Source: Thalassobacterium sedimentorum (GTDB lineage Bacteria > Verrucomicrobiota > Verrucomicrobiia > Opitutales > Coraliomargaritaceae). Taken from it: a stretch of 64,000 bases of DNA. The stretch lies in assembly GCF_031127905.1 (NCBI RefSeq), contig NZ_JARXIC010000010.1:1-64000 (forward strand), read 5' to 3'. How positions within the stretch are numbered: the first letter of the stretch is position 1; each line of letters starts with the position of its first letter. Position numbers and translations under genes: made by a program. The notes under the pieces are model-generated. The model was not told the DNA's origin and ran no database searches. It saw only the letters and a list, made by a program, of their open reading frames with translations. This document shows positions 52,845-62,068 of this stretch, one piece after another.

Positions 52845-53192
52845 CTAGAAGTCGACAGAAACAACTGTTCCATCCGGAAGATTTGCTGTAATGTCTTCAC
52901 CTTGCTTGATGGTAGTTGTGTATTTATCGTCGGTGCCTACATCATCAAAAGCCTTGATGTAGGAATCAGGACCAACCAATTTTGTAGAAGCAACTTCTGT
53001 TACACCGTATTCAAGAAAGTACTGGTCAGCACCCGAAGAAAGTTGGCGAAGGTTATTTGTAATCGCTTTTTCCTGAGATGTCGCGCGAACCTTTTGGAAG
53101 GCGGGAATCGCCATTGCAGCAAGAAGACCGATGATAACGACCACGATCATAATTTCGACGAGAGTGAACCCCTTTTTGCTTTTAGTATCCAT
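52845..53192 (-). CDS. Type IV pilin-like (GspG/PilA-type) prepilin
   Basis: Protein of 115 residues with a class III signal: KKGFTLVEIMIVVVIIGLLAAMAIPAF. Cleavage after G8 leaves F at +1 and E at +5, as prepilin peptidase requires. The rest is a short beta domain without an obvious disulphide pair. A Shine-Dalgarno-like AGGA sits about 9 nt before the ATG. The strong signal and own terminator suggest high expression. It could be a main pilin or a pseudopilin of a secretion system; no pil or gsp assembly genes are in the window. Three GT-C-like genes downstream make it a candidate for O-glycosylation. Confidence 0.87.
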   Translation of the reverse strand: MDTKSKKGFTLVEIMIVVVIIGLLAAMAIPAFQKVRATSQEKAITNNLRQLSSGADQYFLEYGVTEVASTKLVGPDSYIKAFDDVGTDDKYTTTIKQGEDITANLPDGTVVSVDF

Positions 53193-53361
53193 GATGATAT
53201 TCCTTTATTTGTATGATTTAATATATGTATTTTGACCAGGGAAGACTCCCCAAGCATCTCAAATAAAAGACTTTAGTACAAAAAATCCAAGTACAAACCG
53301 CGCAGGCACTGGCTTTAACAAAGTTTTTAAATACCTTGGATTCGCCCACAGAGCCCTAATA

Positions 53362-54393
53362 CTAGGCCGATGGAGCCGTCACTCCATCGGGATAATGCGT
53401 TGCAAAAATCATCTTCCCTCCAGAAGACGGCACTACAGAATCAACCTCTACCCGTATTTCCTGCCCGATCCACTTACGACCATTGTTAACCACCAGCATG
53501 GAACCATCCGGCAGATAACCAATCGCTTGCCCTGAATCTTTCCCGGGCTTAACGAGCTCTACGGTCAAACGGGTCCCAACCGACACTTCCTGGTTCAGCG
53601 CCTTCACCAAGGACGTAATATTTAACCACTCGACACCGTGGAATTCCGCCAACTTCGCCAAATTATAGTCTGTAGTTAACAACTTAGCCTTCATAGTATC
53701 TGCCAGATACACTAGCTTAGAATCGACAGCGTCACGCACAGTGACTTCGCTTTCATGAATGCGTAAGTCCACATGCTTCATCCTGCGAATACGATTTAGC
53801 ACCTCGAGACCGCGACGCCCCTTTTCCCGACGTGCGTGCTCACTCGAATCGGCCACCGATTGCAGCTCATCCAGGACGAAACGTGGAATGACCAGTGCAT
53901 ACCCAAACCAACGGCTATCGCAAATCGCAGCAATTCGCCCATCAATCAGAGCGCTGGTATCCACCACAACTACGAGAGATTCGACATTCTGCGCACTAAA
54001 GCGAACATAAGGAATCACCAAGTTGAATTCATCCTTGCCACGTAAAGCAACCACAGTGGCCAGATACATTGAAATAATATACAGTGCCAGCCTGGACAAA
54101 AAGAGCGTCTCCGCTAAACGCGGATCCGATTCCAATGGTTCAAACAGTGGTGAACTTGAAATCAAGAAAGCAATCAATCCACCCACCGCAAGGCCGAAGG
54201 TTATCGCAGAGAGCCCGCGTAGAGAAAAGCCCTGCAGCATCATATCGGTCAAAATAACGAGTGCGGCTACACTCATACCGATAAATAAAACGGGCATGAG
54301 ATCCCAGCCCTCGGTGGTATACCCCAGCAACAGACACCCCAGAATGCTGACGACCAAGAAAAACACACGAACTATTAAAATCGTTCGATCCAT
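53362..54393 (-). CDS. PIN-TRAM domain membrane-anchored ribonuclease-like protein (YacL family)
   Basis: Protein of 343 residues. Four membrane helices (1-125) are followed by a PIN nuclease domain (about 138-260) with acidic residues in VVDTSALIDGRI and LLTTDYNLAKLA, and a TRAM RNA-binding domain (about 275-340; VELVKPGKDSGQAIGYLPDG). The layout is that of Bacillus YacL-like proteins. Start: the frame begins with a TTG (54414), but ATG 54393 gives MDRTILIVRVFFLVV, a natural membrane start. A 50-codon ORF ends 7 nt upstream and is probably co-transcribed. Precise RNA target unknown. Confidence 0.88.
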   Translation of the reverse strand: MDRTILIVRVFFLVVSILGCLLLGYTTEGWDLMPVLFIGMSVAALVILTDMMLQGFSLRGLSAITFGLAVGGLIAFLISSSPLFEPLESDPRLAETLFLSRLALYIISMYLATVVALRGKDEFNLVIPYVRFSAQNVESLVVVVDTSALIDGRIAAICDSRWFGYALVIPRFVLDELQSVADSSEHARREKGRRGLEVLNRIRRMKHVDLRIHESEVTVRDAVDSKLVYLADTMKAKLLTTDYNLAKLAEFHGVEWLNITSLVKALNQEVSVGTRLTVELVKPGKDSGQAIGYLPDGSMLVVNNGRKWIGQEIRVEVDSVVPSSGGKMIFATHYPDGVTAPSA

Positions 54394-54400
54394 AGCGTGA

Positions 54401-54553
54401 CTAGATTCCCTCAAAACGAATGGCCCCCACCAACCAAAACAAAATAACAGGCAGTAGCATCATAATCGCCATTGCGATATACAGGATGCGCCGCACTCGC
54501 TGCGCCTTCGCGGGGAGCTCACCAGGTGGGTGTGACTGATTAATTGAATTCAT
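54401..54553 (-). CDS. Small single-pass membrane protein (50 residues)
   Basis: Not long enough for standard gene tracks. From ATG 54553 it encodes a polar, basic N-terminus (about residues 1-22) and one hydrophobic helix of about 20 residues (LYIAMAIMMLLPVILFWLVG, 24-43), ending at a TAG 7 nt before the PIN-TRAM ATG. The arrangement of a positively charged N-side and a single helix predicts an inside-N topology. Close spacing suggests translational coupling with the PIN-TRAM gene. No family recognised; it could be a small regulatory partner of the membrane-anchored nuclease. Confidence 0.6.
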   Translation of the reverse strand: MNSINQSHPPGELPAKAQRVRRILYIAMAIMMLLPVILFWLVGAIRFEGI

Positions 54554-54632
54554 TCTCGGTGAAATCTACTCTATCGCCCCGATCTTAGCAACGAAAAGTG
54601 ACCGAAGCTCCCATAATAAACAGCTCCAACTC

Positions 54633-56393
54633 CTACAAAGAATCCACGTTAACAACCACTCTGAAGCCAGTCAGGCGATTTCGCTCACCACGCGGCGCTT
54701 CACGAATCGGCACTGTAAATATAGATTCTAGCCGATCTTGAGCATGGCCTCCAATATGCCGCGCATCCTCAGTTTCGTAGCGATCGATCGACTCCAACCA
54801 CTCACTAGCATTGCCCAAAAGATCATAAAAACCACTCGCAAAAGCTTCTTTAGTCCCCACTGCCTGTGGCGCACCATCAGAATCCGCCACACTCCAAACG
54901 TGGTCCTCGAGCACCACATAACGCAAACGACCGAGCGCCTGACGAAATTCGTTCTCAGTGGGCAAGCGCACGGATTTACCCAGAATCCATGACAATCGCT
55001 CGCAAAAGCTCTTCGCCTCAACCCAACTCACCGAATCAACTGGCCGCAAATCCCCCTTGTTACGACTAGGGTTCGTCCCCATAATCTGAGCATACAGCGC
55101 TTGCGGCACTTCTGTGCGAAGCATGCGCCAACCATCCCCATCAGGAATGGGCAACAGGGCGTCATAAATCCGGTCCTGTACAAAGCCCAAATCATTCTGC
55201 ACCAAATTGAGGTAGCGCACTTTTAGCTGCAGATCTTCATTGTTCAACGAGCTGCGCGGGAAAGCTTCCTGCATCTGCTGAATATCACGACGCAGTGTCG
55301 CGATCACCTCGGCAGCCTCATAGGTACGGCGCTCCGAAAGCAAGCGCTGCATTAAATCATGATTCTGCTCAATTTCCAGGCCCAGCTCATAACTCTCTGC
55401 CGTCTGACTTTTGCGTAGATATTCCGAAACACGCTCCGAGGAAGCAAATGGGCTATCCCGATACGCTTCATTAAGCTGACGCTGTAAACGTGCCGCTTCC
55501 AGATACAGAGCCGCAGCCTCGCGATTCTGATTCCCTAGACGCGCTTCATCCGCCAGCTGCGAAATACGTTGCACCTCCACATTACTCTGGCCGGAACGAA
55601 TACCGACCAGCTTGATGCGCAAGCGCTCCAAACGAGCGACACTGGCCTGATTCGTTCCACGGTATTCGCGATTAAGTCGATCCTGCAGATCCATCGCCTG
55701 CCGCAAGTGCTCTTCGGCCGCGCCCCACTCTTTAGCAGCCATAAATTGATCCGCCTCCACCTCTAGAGCCAGACTACGCTGATACAAAGGTTCGGCCGTC
55801 AGATAGCGTGCTTGTCGTTCCAAATGTGCCGCTCGCCCGACATTGTAAGCCGAACTCAAAGGTAGATTTTCATTAATCTGCTTTTGTAATTGATACGCGG
55901 CCCGATATTGAGCGCGCGCACCTTCGTAATCCTCGCTCTCTGCAAGTCGCTCTGCCGTCCGCTCCAACTCTAAACTCTCCGCACGCAATGATTCGGCGGC
56001 CAAATTTTGGTAACGCTCCTTCAAAGCCACCTGCCGCTGATAACCTTCGGAATCCACCCCTTGAATTGCAGCCAAGTAGGCTTCCTGCTTATTCAAAGCC
56101 CGCTCCAGCAACTTTATATCTTCTGGTCCCGCCTCGCGCAGCGCCAACACTTCTTCAAATCGAGCTTCCAACTCAATACTCTCTTGCTGCAAAGCTTTCA
56201 CCGATTCCGGGACTTCAATACTGTAGTCGAAGTTACGAAAATCGACATTGCGTGGACCCAACTGGCTCAAGAGCCAAAAAGCACCCAGCACACCAGCTGC
56301 GAGCAGTATGACAAGGCAGACAATTAGAAACTTTTTGCCACCACTCATTTCGTGGGGCATACGCTTGTGGGGAGACTTCTGAAAAATTGCCAT
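54633..56393 (-). CDS. Membrane-anchored coiled-coil protein with FGE-sulfatase-like domain
   Basis: Protein of 586 residues. A cytoplasmic start (MAIFQKSPHKRMPHEMSGGKK) and one membrane helix (about 22-44) precede some 350 residues of helical, TPR-like or coiled-coil repeats rich in Ala/Glu/Arg. The C-terminal 150 residues resemble formylglycine-generating-enzyme-like domains: GTNPSRNKGDLRPVDSVSWVEA, RLPTENEFRQALG, DLLGNASEWLES and a final GFRVV. The catalytic cysteines near the end of real FGE (GGS.. / RxAxR region) are not visible, so it is probably a binding rather than an enzymatic domain. ATG 56393 is chosen over 56480. Its start overlaps no gene; tyrA is divergent. Confidence 0.72.
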   Translation of the reverse strand: MAIFQKSPHKRMPHEMSGGKKFLIVCLVILLAAGVLGAFWLLSQLGPRNVDFRNFDYSIEVPESVKALQQESIELEARFEEVLALREAGPEDIKLLERALNKQEAYLAAIQGVDSEGYQRQVALKERYQNLAAESLRAESLELERTAERLAESEDYEGARAQYRAAYQLQKQINENLPLSSAYNVGRAAHLERQARYLTAEPLYQRSLALEVEADQFMAAKEWGAAEEHLRQAMDLQDRLNREYRGTNQASVARLERLRIKLVGIRSGQSNVEVQRISQLADEARLGNQNREAAALYLEAARLQRQLNEAYRDSPFASSERVSEYLRKSQTAESYELGLEIEQNHDLMQRLLSERRTYEAAEVIATLRRDIQQMQEAFPRSSLNNEDLQLKVRYLNLVQNDLGFVQDRIYDALLPIPDGDGWRMLRTEVPQALYAQIMGTNPSRNKGDLRPVDSVSWVEAKSFCERLSWILGKSVRLPTENEFRQALGRLRYVVLEDHVWSVADSDGAPQAVGTKEAFASGFYDLLGNASEWLESIDRYETEDARHIGGHAQDRLESIFTVPIREAPRGERNRLTGFRVVVNVDSL

Positions 56394-56524
56394 AAGTAAA
56401 TTGGGGCTGGCGCTGTAAAAATAGCCTGCCTTAAATGACCTGCAACGATCTATGCCGCAAGGTAAAAGGCACACAACCAAGGCCCGACTTCTCGCCTAAA
56501 CAATACATTTTTTCATTTTTAAGC

Positions 56525-57358
56525 ATGTTTCAACAAATCACCATACTTGGCCCGGGCCTACTAGGCGCGTCTTTGGCACTCGCCCTAAAAGAACGCGGAC
56601 TCAGTCAAAAGGTTCATGCATGGTCACGGCGCCCACAAACACGGGCACAGGCCTTACAGACCAGTTGGTGCGATGCAGTCTTCGAATCACCCAGCCAAGC
56701 CTGTGCAGGCAGCGAATTGGTCGTCATCTGTACTCCAGTCGAAACGATTGTGCCACTCCTCGAACAGATCGCTCCATCACTGACGCCCCAAACACTCATC
56801 ACTGATGTCGGCAGCACTAAAAGTCTCATTTGTCGCGAGGCACGTGGCACACATGTCAATTTCATAGGCTCGCATCCAATGGCCGGCTCAGAGCAAACTG
56901 GCATGGCACATGCCCGAGCCGATCTATTTGACGGAGCCGCCTGCATAATTACTCCACTAGATGAGGCCTCCGAGCTAGACATCGCACGCTTACACCAGCT
57001 ATGGAATGCAATCGGCATGGACGTGAGCACCTGCACCCCGGAAAAACATGATGAAATCGTCGCCCACATCAGCCACCTGCCACATTTAATCGCCTCAAGC
57101 CTTTGCAGCTATCTAGCAGGTAAAGACAGCACGTGGAAGCAACTCAGCGGAGGTGGCTTGCGCGACAGCACACGCGTCGCCGCCGGAGACCCCACACTCT
57201 GGAAACAAATACTCGAACAGAACCGCGAAGAAGTTTTACGTGCGATTGATGGCTTCGAAAACGAGCTCCACGCCCTAAAAACTGCATTGCTCGACCAGAA
57301 CACGCTCGAACTTGTGGCTCAACTAGAACGCGGCAAGCGATTTAGAGATAGCCTTTAA
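56525..57358 (+). CDS. tyrA: Prephenate dehydrogenase
   Basis: NAD(P)-dependent enzyme of 277 residues converting prephenate to 4-hydroxyphenylpyruvate in tyrosine synthesis. The dinucleotide site is ILGPGLLGASLALALKERG (G9-x-G11-xx-G14), the conserved active-site histidines are in FIGSHPMAGSEQTG and HISHLPHLIAS. The frame is open from 56435, but ATG 56525 (MFQQITILGPGLLG) gives the normal beginning. No ACT domain. It is followed by aroA after 48 nt, forming an aromatic amino acid pair. Confidence 0.94.
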   Translation: MFQQITILGPGLLGASLALALKERGLSQKVHAWSRRPQTRAQALQTSWCDAVFESPSQACAGSELVVICTPVETIVPLLEQIAPSLTPQTLITDVGSTKSLICREARGTHVNFIGSHPMAGSEQTGMAHARADLFDGAACIITPLDEASELDIARLHQLWNAIGMDVSTCTPEKHDEIVAHISHLPHLIASSLCSYLAGKDSTWKQLSGGGLRDSTRVAAGDPTLWKQILEQNREEVLRAIDGFENELHALKTALLDQNTLELVAQLERGKRFRDSL

Positions 57359-57406
57359 GCACCGACCACCTGCACTCGTTTCAAAATACCAACTTTCAAA
57401 TACCAA

Positions 57407-58768
57407 ATGTCCAGCGCACTTGCAATCCAGCCATTTACCAAGGCACTCCACTCAAAAATTCAGCTTCCGGGCTCTAAGAGCATAACCAATCGTGCCTTAA
57501 TTTTAGCCGCTCTGGCACACGGCACCACCCAACTCGAAGGTGCACTTTTCAGTCGCGATACCCGCATCATGCTGGCCGCACTGGAGACACTCGGCTTCCA
57601 GGTCAGCGCCGACGAAACGGCGCACACCATCAACGTCCAGGGCGAAGGCGGCACCATCCCTGTCAAAGAGGCGGAGCTCCACATTGGCAATGCTGGCACG
57701 GCGGCACGCTTTCTCACTGCCTTTCTCGCGCTCGCCGAAGGCGGCAGCTATAAGCTCGACGGCGACCCCGCCATGCGCGAGCGCCCGATGGCGGGCCTGC
57801 TAGACGCACTGATCGCACTCGACGCTGCAGAATTTGAATTTCACGGCCAAGCGGGCCATTTCCCTTTCACCCTCAAAGCCAAGGGCTATCGCGGCGGCTC
57901 GGTCGAAGTCGACGCCAGCAGTAGCAGTCAAATCCTATCCGCACTGCTCCTCTCCGCTCCTGCCGGCAGCGCCCCCACTACGCTCAGCTGCCCAGGCGTA
58001 CGCCCTTTCTATGTCGCGATCACACTCGCGATGCGCGAAGCCTTCGGCGCTCAGGCCCTCGAAGCCGACGACACCAGCAGCTACACCCTGGAGCCAACTC
58101 GATATAAAAGCCCGGGCAGCTACGCCATCGAGCCCGATCTCTCCGCGGCCAGCTACTTCCTCGCACTCACCCTGATCCAAGGCGGCACACTGAAAATCCC
58201 CAACGTAGGCACGGATCCGCTGCAAGGCGATGCCCACTTCGTGGACGTGCTCAACCACCACGGCCTACGGGTGGACGCCGAGAACAACGAATGGACCGTC
58301 GCCTGCGCCACCCCACGCGACATCCAACGCGGCCACCGCGAGATCGACTTCAACACCATCTCCGACACCTTTCTGACCTACGCGGCGATCTCCCCCCTAC
58401 TCGGTGGTTCCGTGCGCATCTGCGGCATCGGGCACACCCGCCTGCAAGAGACCGACCGCATCGCCGGCATGGCTGCAGAGCTCTCCAAGCTGGGGCAACT
58501 CGTCAAAGAAGAGCCCGAGGCCCTCACCGTATCGATCAAACCCAACGAACTACGCGCCCGCGCACTCAAGGCCCGCAACGAAGGCAAACTGCTGACCATA
58601 GACACCTACGAGGACCACCGCTTCGCCATGAGCTTCGGCATCCTCGGCAGTTTCGACCTGCTCGAAGACGGTCAGCCCTGGCTGGCGATCAACGATCCCG
58701 CCTGCTGCGGTAAAACCTTCCCCGATTTCTTCGAAGCGCTGACAGCCATTCGCACAGCAAAATCATAG
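57407..58768 (+). CDS. aroA: 3-phosphoshikimate 1-carboxyvinyltransferase (EPSP synthase)
   Basis: Enzyme of 453 residues catalysing the sixth shikimate pathway step, PEP plus shikimate-3-phosphate to EPSP. All main motifs are present: LPGSKSITNRALILAALA near the N-terminus, NAGTAARFLTAFLALAEG, DGDPAMRERPM, the SSSQILSALLL segment, RLQETDRIAGMAAELSKLG and DTYEDHRFAMSFGILG. The sequence NAGTAARFL is of the kind usual in class I glyphosate-sensitive enzymes. Adjacent to tyrA. It converges with the DUF6250-like gene, whose stop is 3 bases away, with no visible terminator. Confidence 0.97.
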   Translation: MSSALAIQPFTKALHSKIQLPGSKSITNRALILAALAHGTTQLEGALFSRDTRIMLAALETLGFQVSADETAHTINVQGEGGTIPVKEAELHIGNAGTAARFLTAFLALAEGGSYKLDGDPAMRERPMAGLLDALIALDAAEFEFHGQAGHFPFTLKAKGYRGGSVEVDASSSSQILSALLLSAPAGSAPTTLSCPGVRPFYVAITLAMREAFGAQALEADDTSSYTLEPTRYKSPGSYAIEPDLSAASYFLALTLIQGGTLKIPNVGTDPLQGDAHFVDVLNHHGLRVDAENNEWTVACATPRDIQRGHREIDFNTISDTFLTYAAISPLLGGSVRICGIGHTRLQETDRIAGMAAELSKLGQLVKEEPEALTVSIKPNELRARALKARNEGKLLTIDTYEDHRFAMSFGILGSFDLLEDGQPWLAINDPACCGKTFPDFFEALTAIRTAKS

Positions 58769-58771
58769 GTG

Positions 58772-59695
58772 CTACTTAACATTCAGTCGATAGACCTTAA
58801 AATCGGTATATTGATGATGAGAGCGGACTAAGCGAAATCCAAAATACCCTGCTGTATGCGCAGGAAATTGATCCAGCGTATAGGCTTTCTCGATGACTGG
58901 ATCTTTGCCCCGCTCCAACGAAACCAGATCTCCCGGCTTCATTTCGTAGAAAACTCGACCGTCCATCAAATACTGCACGATGCCTTCTGCCGCAACAAGT
59001 TGCACCGTGTGCCATTTGCCGGGTGAAATCAAATAATCTGCCTGCCCATCACGATCGTTTAGCGCAATATGCTGAACATCATTCCCCTTAACATCTTGCC
59101 GTGGATAACGCCGAAAGCGTGTGGTTTGATTTCCTGTCGCGCCCCCACCACCAGTGCTGGCATAATATCCATGTAACTTATGATAACTGCGAAAGGCTCC
59201 ATCATAACGAGACGCATCGAAAAGACCATCCGCGACTTCGGGATCGCTGGCATGCCAGAAGTTATTGATATCGCGCGCCTGAACCTCCGGAAAGGATAGC
59301 GTGTCTTCGGGGCATCTGACTTGATAGACTATTGCGATCGGCCCCTCAAACTTATGCTTTAGCCAGACGGTGCTTCCCCGCGCTGGCATATAGATGTCGA
59401 GCATCCCCTGATCAAAAACAACCCGCGGCTCCATCGGCGAGTCACTCGCTTGTATCTGCACTTCCCATTCCTGAGAATTTTTAAAATCAGTTTCGTATAG
59501 CAATTCCCCGATGGTAAATGCATCCACACCATAGCCGACCACAACTGGCTCTACCGATTGAAGTGGCTGCGAATCATTTTTTGCATAAGACATAGCACTT
59601 AAAGACTGCACGACTATAAACAAATAGGCAGCAAGCAAGCAATTGAGAGGACCAGTCGCTCGAGCCCATTTAGATTGGAAGTGGGAATTACACAT
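58772..59695 (-). CDS. Secreted DUF6250-like protein, probably carbohydrate-active
   Basis: Protein of 307 residues with a signal segment at about 15-36 (GPLNCLLAAYLFIVVQSLSA). The body, DFKNSQEWEVQIQASDSPMEP, VAIVYQVRCPEDTLSF-like strands and a closing AGYFGFRLVRSHHQYTDFKVYRL, has the pattern of concanavalin-type beta sandwiches labelled DUF6250. Asp/Asn-rich central part (ARDINNFWHASDPEVADG) and ATGNQTTRFRRYP may form the substrate face. Such proteins occur in verrucomicrobial polysaccharide loci and I know of no proven activity. It follows the BNR_4 gene with a 34-nt gap and is probably co-transcribed. Confidence 0.7.
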   Translation of the reverse strand: MCNSHFQSKWARATGPLNCLLAAYLFIVVQSLSAMSYAKNDSQPLQSVEPVVVGYGVDAFTIGELLYETDFKNSQEWEVQIQASDSPMEPRVVFDQGMLDIYMPARGSTVWLKHKFEGPIAIVYQVRCPEDTLSFPEVQARDINNFWHASDPEVADGLFDASRYDGAFRSYHKLHGYYASTGGGGATGNQTTRFRRYPRQDVKGNDVQHIALNDRDGQADYLISPGKWHTVQLVAAEGIVQYLMDGRVFYEMKPGDLVSLERGKDPVIEKAYTLDQFPAHTAGYFGFRLVRSHHQYTDFKVYRLNVK

Positions 59696-59729
59696 GGTTT
59701 AAGTAGATAGTATCATTTCATAAATCAAC

Positions 59730-61109
59730 TCATTCAGCCCCACTCGTATCAACTGTCCAGACTGGCCAACGGCCAGAGTAGTCACGCTGCTCCTCGCCTT
59801 TTTTAAGTTGGCTTAATAGGATATCTACTTCGGGCAATGAATGATCTAAAAATGCCATCGACCAAGTACGGTCTGCACCATCTTCGTAAGGGATTGCTTG
59901 CTGAAATTGTTGAGTCCAATCCGCCCCTTTTTGGCCCTGCTGATAAATGCTGAGCAGATGTGGCACACTTGAGGATGGCGATATGGTCAACAAGCGATGG
60001 CTCCCGTCATCCATACGCTCTAGATCCTTGGCTAAGGTATCTTGATAGTATTCGTGCTCCCAAAGTCCAGAATCCTGATTCCAAACCGCGATCCAACATT
60101 CTTCGCGTTTATTATAAATCACGATTGGACTGCCATCGCTATACCAGGAGCAAAGGGCGCGGGTGACCAGCTTCTCCTCATAGATGGGGCCTGTATCCAG
60201 CACGATACAATGGGCCAACATTTCCTCTAGGTCGATCAAAGTGCCTAAATCCGTCTGGTCCAAAGAGCGCCAAGTGCCTGAATCCGGGATAAACGAAGCA
60301 AAATAAACATTACGTGAGCCTTGATTATGACCATTCGGGCCACCTCGCATGATCCATACAAAGTGAATTTTATCCGGCTCATCCCCCTTAGCAGGCTCTA
60401 GGCTGAAGTGGTACCCATATACTTCATCAATTCTGTTTGGATCCAGCTGCTGCGAGTCAATGGTTGGAATATGATCCGACCATGTTAAACCACTGTCATC
60501 TGAATAGACATAGCCAAATGAACGATAAGGCCACTTCAGGTCGACGGTTTGACTGTAAAATACATATATCCGTTCGCCCACCGTCATAATCATCGGATAA
60601 CAATTCCGATCTTCTCCTGCGACTCGATAGCTCCAATCACCTTCCATTGAGTTGGGCTGTGGAGAACGTATCACCCGAAGATCCGCACCATGATCCGCCC
60701 AAGTAATAATGAGATGCCCATCCGGTGCCAGTGCCATGTTGGGATAGTTATGATAATCCCAGGTCGCATAGTATTCCTGATGACAAAGCTCACGCGCGGG
60801 CGACCATGTCTGACTCGCATGATCATAAGAGCGCCCCATCACACTCATCCCGGGCCCGTTCCAGCAGACAAAGGTCTTATTGGAAACCTCATCGTATAAG
60901 CCGTAGCCATGCGGCCGACGACAACCATAGGTCGCATCGGCAGCCAGCTTCGTAAACTCTGGAGCATGTGCCGACGAATCAACCTCACAACATGCAGCCA
61001 CTCCTGTTTCGCTAGCAGCCAAGGAAACGGCAGTGCCATCACCACCCGCTGCATTCATCGAGATTACAGCTATGAAACAGCTGCTAAAGTATGAAAGTCT
61101 CTTTAACAT
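59730..61109 (-). CDS. Secreted BNR_4-type propeller protein, candidate polysaccharide lyase
   Basis: Protein of 459 residues with a signal peptide (MLKRLSYFSSCFIAVISMNAAGG); ATG 61109 is chosen because the upstream ATG 61172 adds an untypical 21-residue extension. The body is a seven-bladed propeller of the BNR_4 family, with YHNYPNMALAPDGHLIITWADHG (two histidines, about 119 and 131, plus a third at the end) followed by RSPQPNS and YSQTVDLKWPYRSFGYV. Ulvan lyases of PL24/PL25 share this fold and use a His/Tyr/Arg set, so a lyase role is plausible. Next to a LacI regulator and a PEP-CTERM gene. Substrate unproven. Confidence 0.72.
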   Translation of the reverse strand: MLKRLSYFSSCFIAVISMNAAGGDGTAVSLAASETGVAACCEVDSSAHAPEFTKLAADATYGCRRPHGYGLYDEVSNKTFVCWNGPGMSVMGRSYDHASQTWSPARELCHQEYYATWDYHNYPNMALAPDGHLIITWADHGADLRVIRSPQPNSMEGDWSYRVAGEDRNCYPMIMTVGERIYVFYSQTVDLKWPYRSFGYVYSDDSGLTWSDHIPTIDSQQLDPNRIDEVYGYHFSLEPAKGDEPDKIHFVWIMRGGPNGHNQGSRNVYFASFIPDSGTWRSLDQTDLGTLIDLEEMLAHCIVLDTGPIYEEKLVTRALCSWYSDGSPIVIYNKREECWIAVWNQDSGLWEHEYYQDTLAKDLERMDDGSHRLLTISPSSSVPHLLSIYQQGQKGADWTQQFQQAIPYEDGADRTWSMAFLDHSLPEVDILLSQLKKGEEQRDYSGRWPVWTVDTSGAE

Positions 61110-61203
61110 TAGATTATAACACTTAAGTACATAAAGGCACAATCGGACGCTCAGGCAGCGAGCCTGAAACATCCCCGACGAGCATTAAAATTGCCTACAT
61201 TAA

Positions 61204-62067
61204 TTACCTGCGGCGGCGACTGGCCACAGCAGCCACAGCACCGGCGAGCCCGAGCACGACACTAGAGGAGGAAAACTCGGGCACTGCCGAGTAACTCACT
61301 TCGACACTGCTCAGAGAATATCCGCTCACAGCGGTGTCCGCTCCATAGAAGACAAAAGTATCAAATGAAATCGTGGCCCCTACATTATCGGATACTGTCG
61401 CCGAATACCCCTCAAAATTATCAATACTAAAGTACAGATCGACGCCAGTTGATGTGCGGGTCACTGAAAAGACACCATTGTATGTGGTTTCCTCATCATA
61501 AGTTCCCCCGGTTCCCAAAGACGATTCGGTTAACGACGAATAAGCACTCCCGGAGTGAATCAATTGTTGGTAACCATCAAGACGTTCGCTCAATTTAAAC
61601 CCGGATGACTGATTTACATTCATGAAGGCGGCGTACCCTGAATAATCCTCAAAGGCGGCATCACTTAGACTGTTCAAATCGCCAGTGATACGCGAACCAC
61701 CCGAATCCAAAAGCCCTACACGTAAATTTGTGTAATTTGCGGTCGGCCCCGATACCGAAAAGCTAAAATCAACTGTCAGGGAGTCGCCTACAGCGAGATC
61801 CACCGTCCCGGAATCAGTAAAATAAGTTAACGCGAAGCGATTCGCTGTAGAAACCAAATCGCCACTGGTATCATTCAACCCGCCAGAGGCACTGCTGTAC
61901 CACGCAGATGTATCAGGCAGATCTTGAGTGTTTCGCTCACCGCTATCAAAGTCTTCCGAGAGCAGAACGTCTGCCTGAACAGAGCTAAACAATAGCGGTA
62001 AACTTAACAACAAAGCACGGGAGTATACTGTTTTCATTTTTGAGGTCATATTCATAAAGCACATCAT
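61204..62067 (-). CDS. PEP-CTERM-like secreted protein with atypical PEF motif
   Basis: Protein of up to 287 residues. Several start codons are possible: ATG 62067, 62055 or 62037; the last gives MKTVYSRALLLSLPLLFSSVQA, a standard signal peptide. The C-terminus has the PEP-CTERM organisation (short motif, hydrophobic helix, arginine cluster), but the motif is VPEFSSSSVVLG rather than VPEPS, followed by GLAGAVAAVASRRRR. The body is beta-rich, with LLSEDFDSG at the beginning, resembling lectin-like PEP-CTERM proteins. It lies between the BNR_4 gene and lacI and may be part of the same sugar locus. Confidence 0.75.
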   Translation of the reverse strand: MMCFMNMTSKMKTVYSRALLLSLPLLFSSVQADVLLSEDFDSGERNTQDLPDTSAWYSSASGGLNDTSGDLVSTANRFALTYFTDSGTVDLAVGDSLTVDFSFSVSGPTANYTNLRVGLLDSGGSRITGDLNSLSDAAFEDYSGYAAFMNVNQSSGFKLSERLDGYQQLIHSGSAYSSLTESSLGTGGTYDEETTYNGVFSVTRTSTGVDLYFSIDNFEGYSATVSDNVGATISFDTFVFYGADTAVSGYSLSSVEVSYSAVPEFSSSSVVLGLAGAVAAVASRRRR

Positions 62068-62068
62068 A

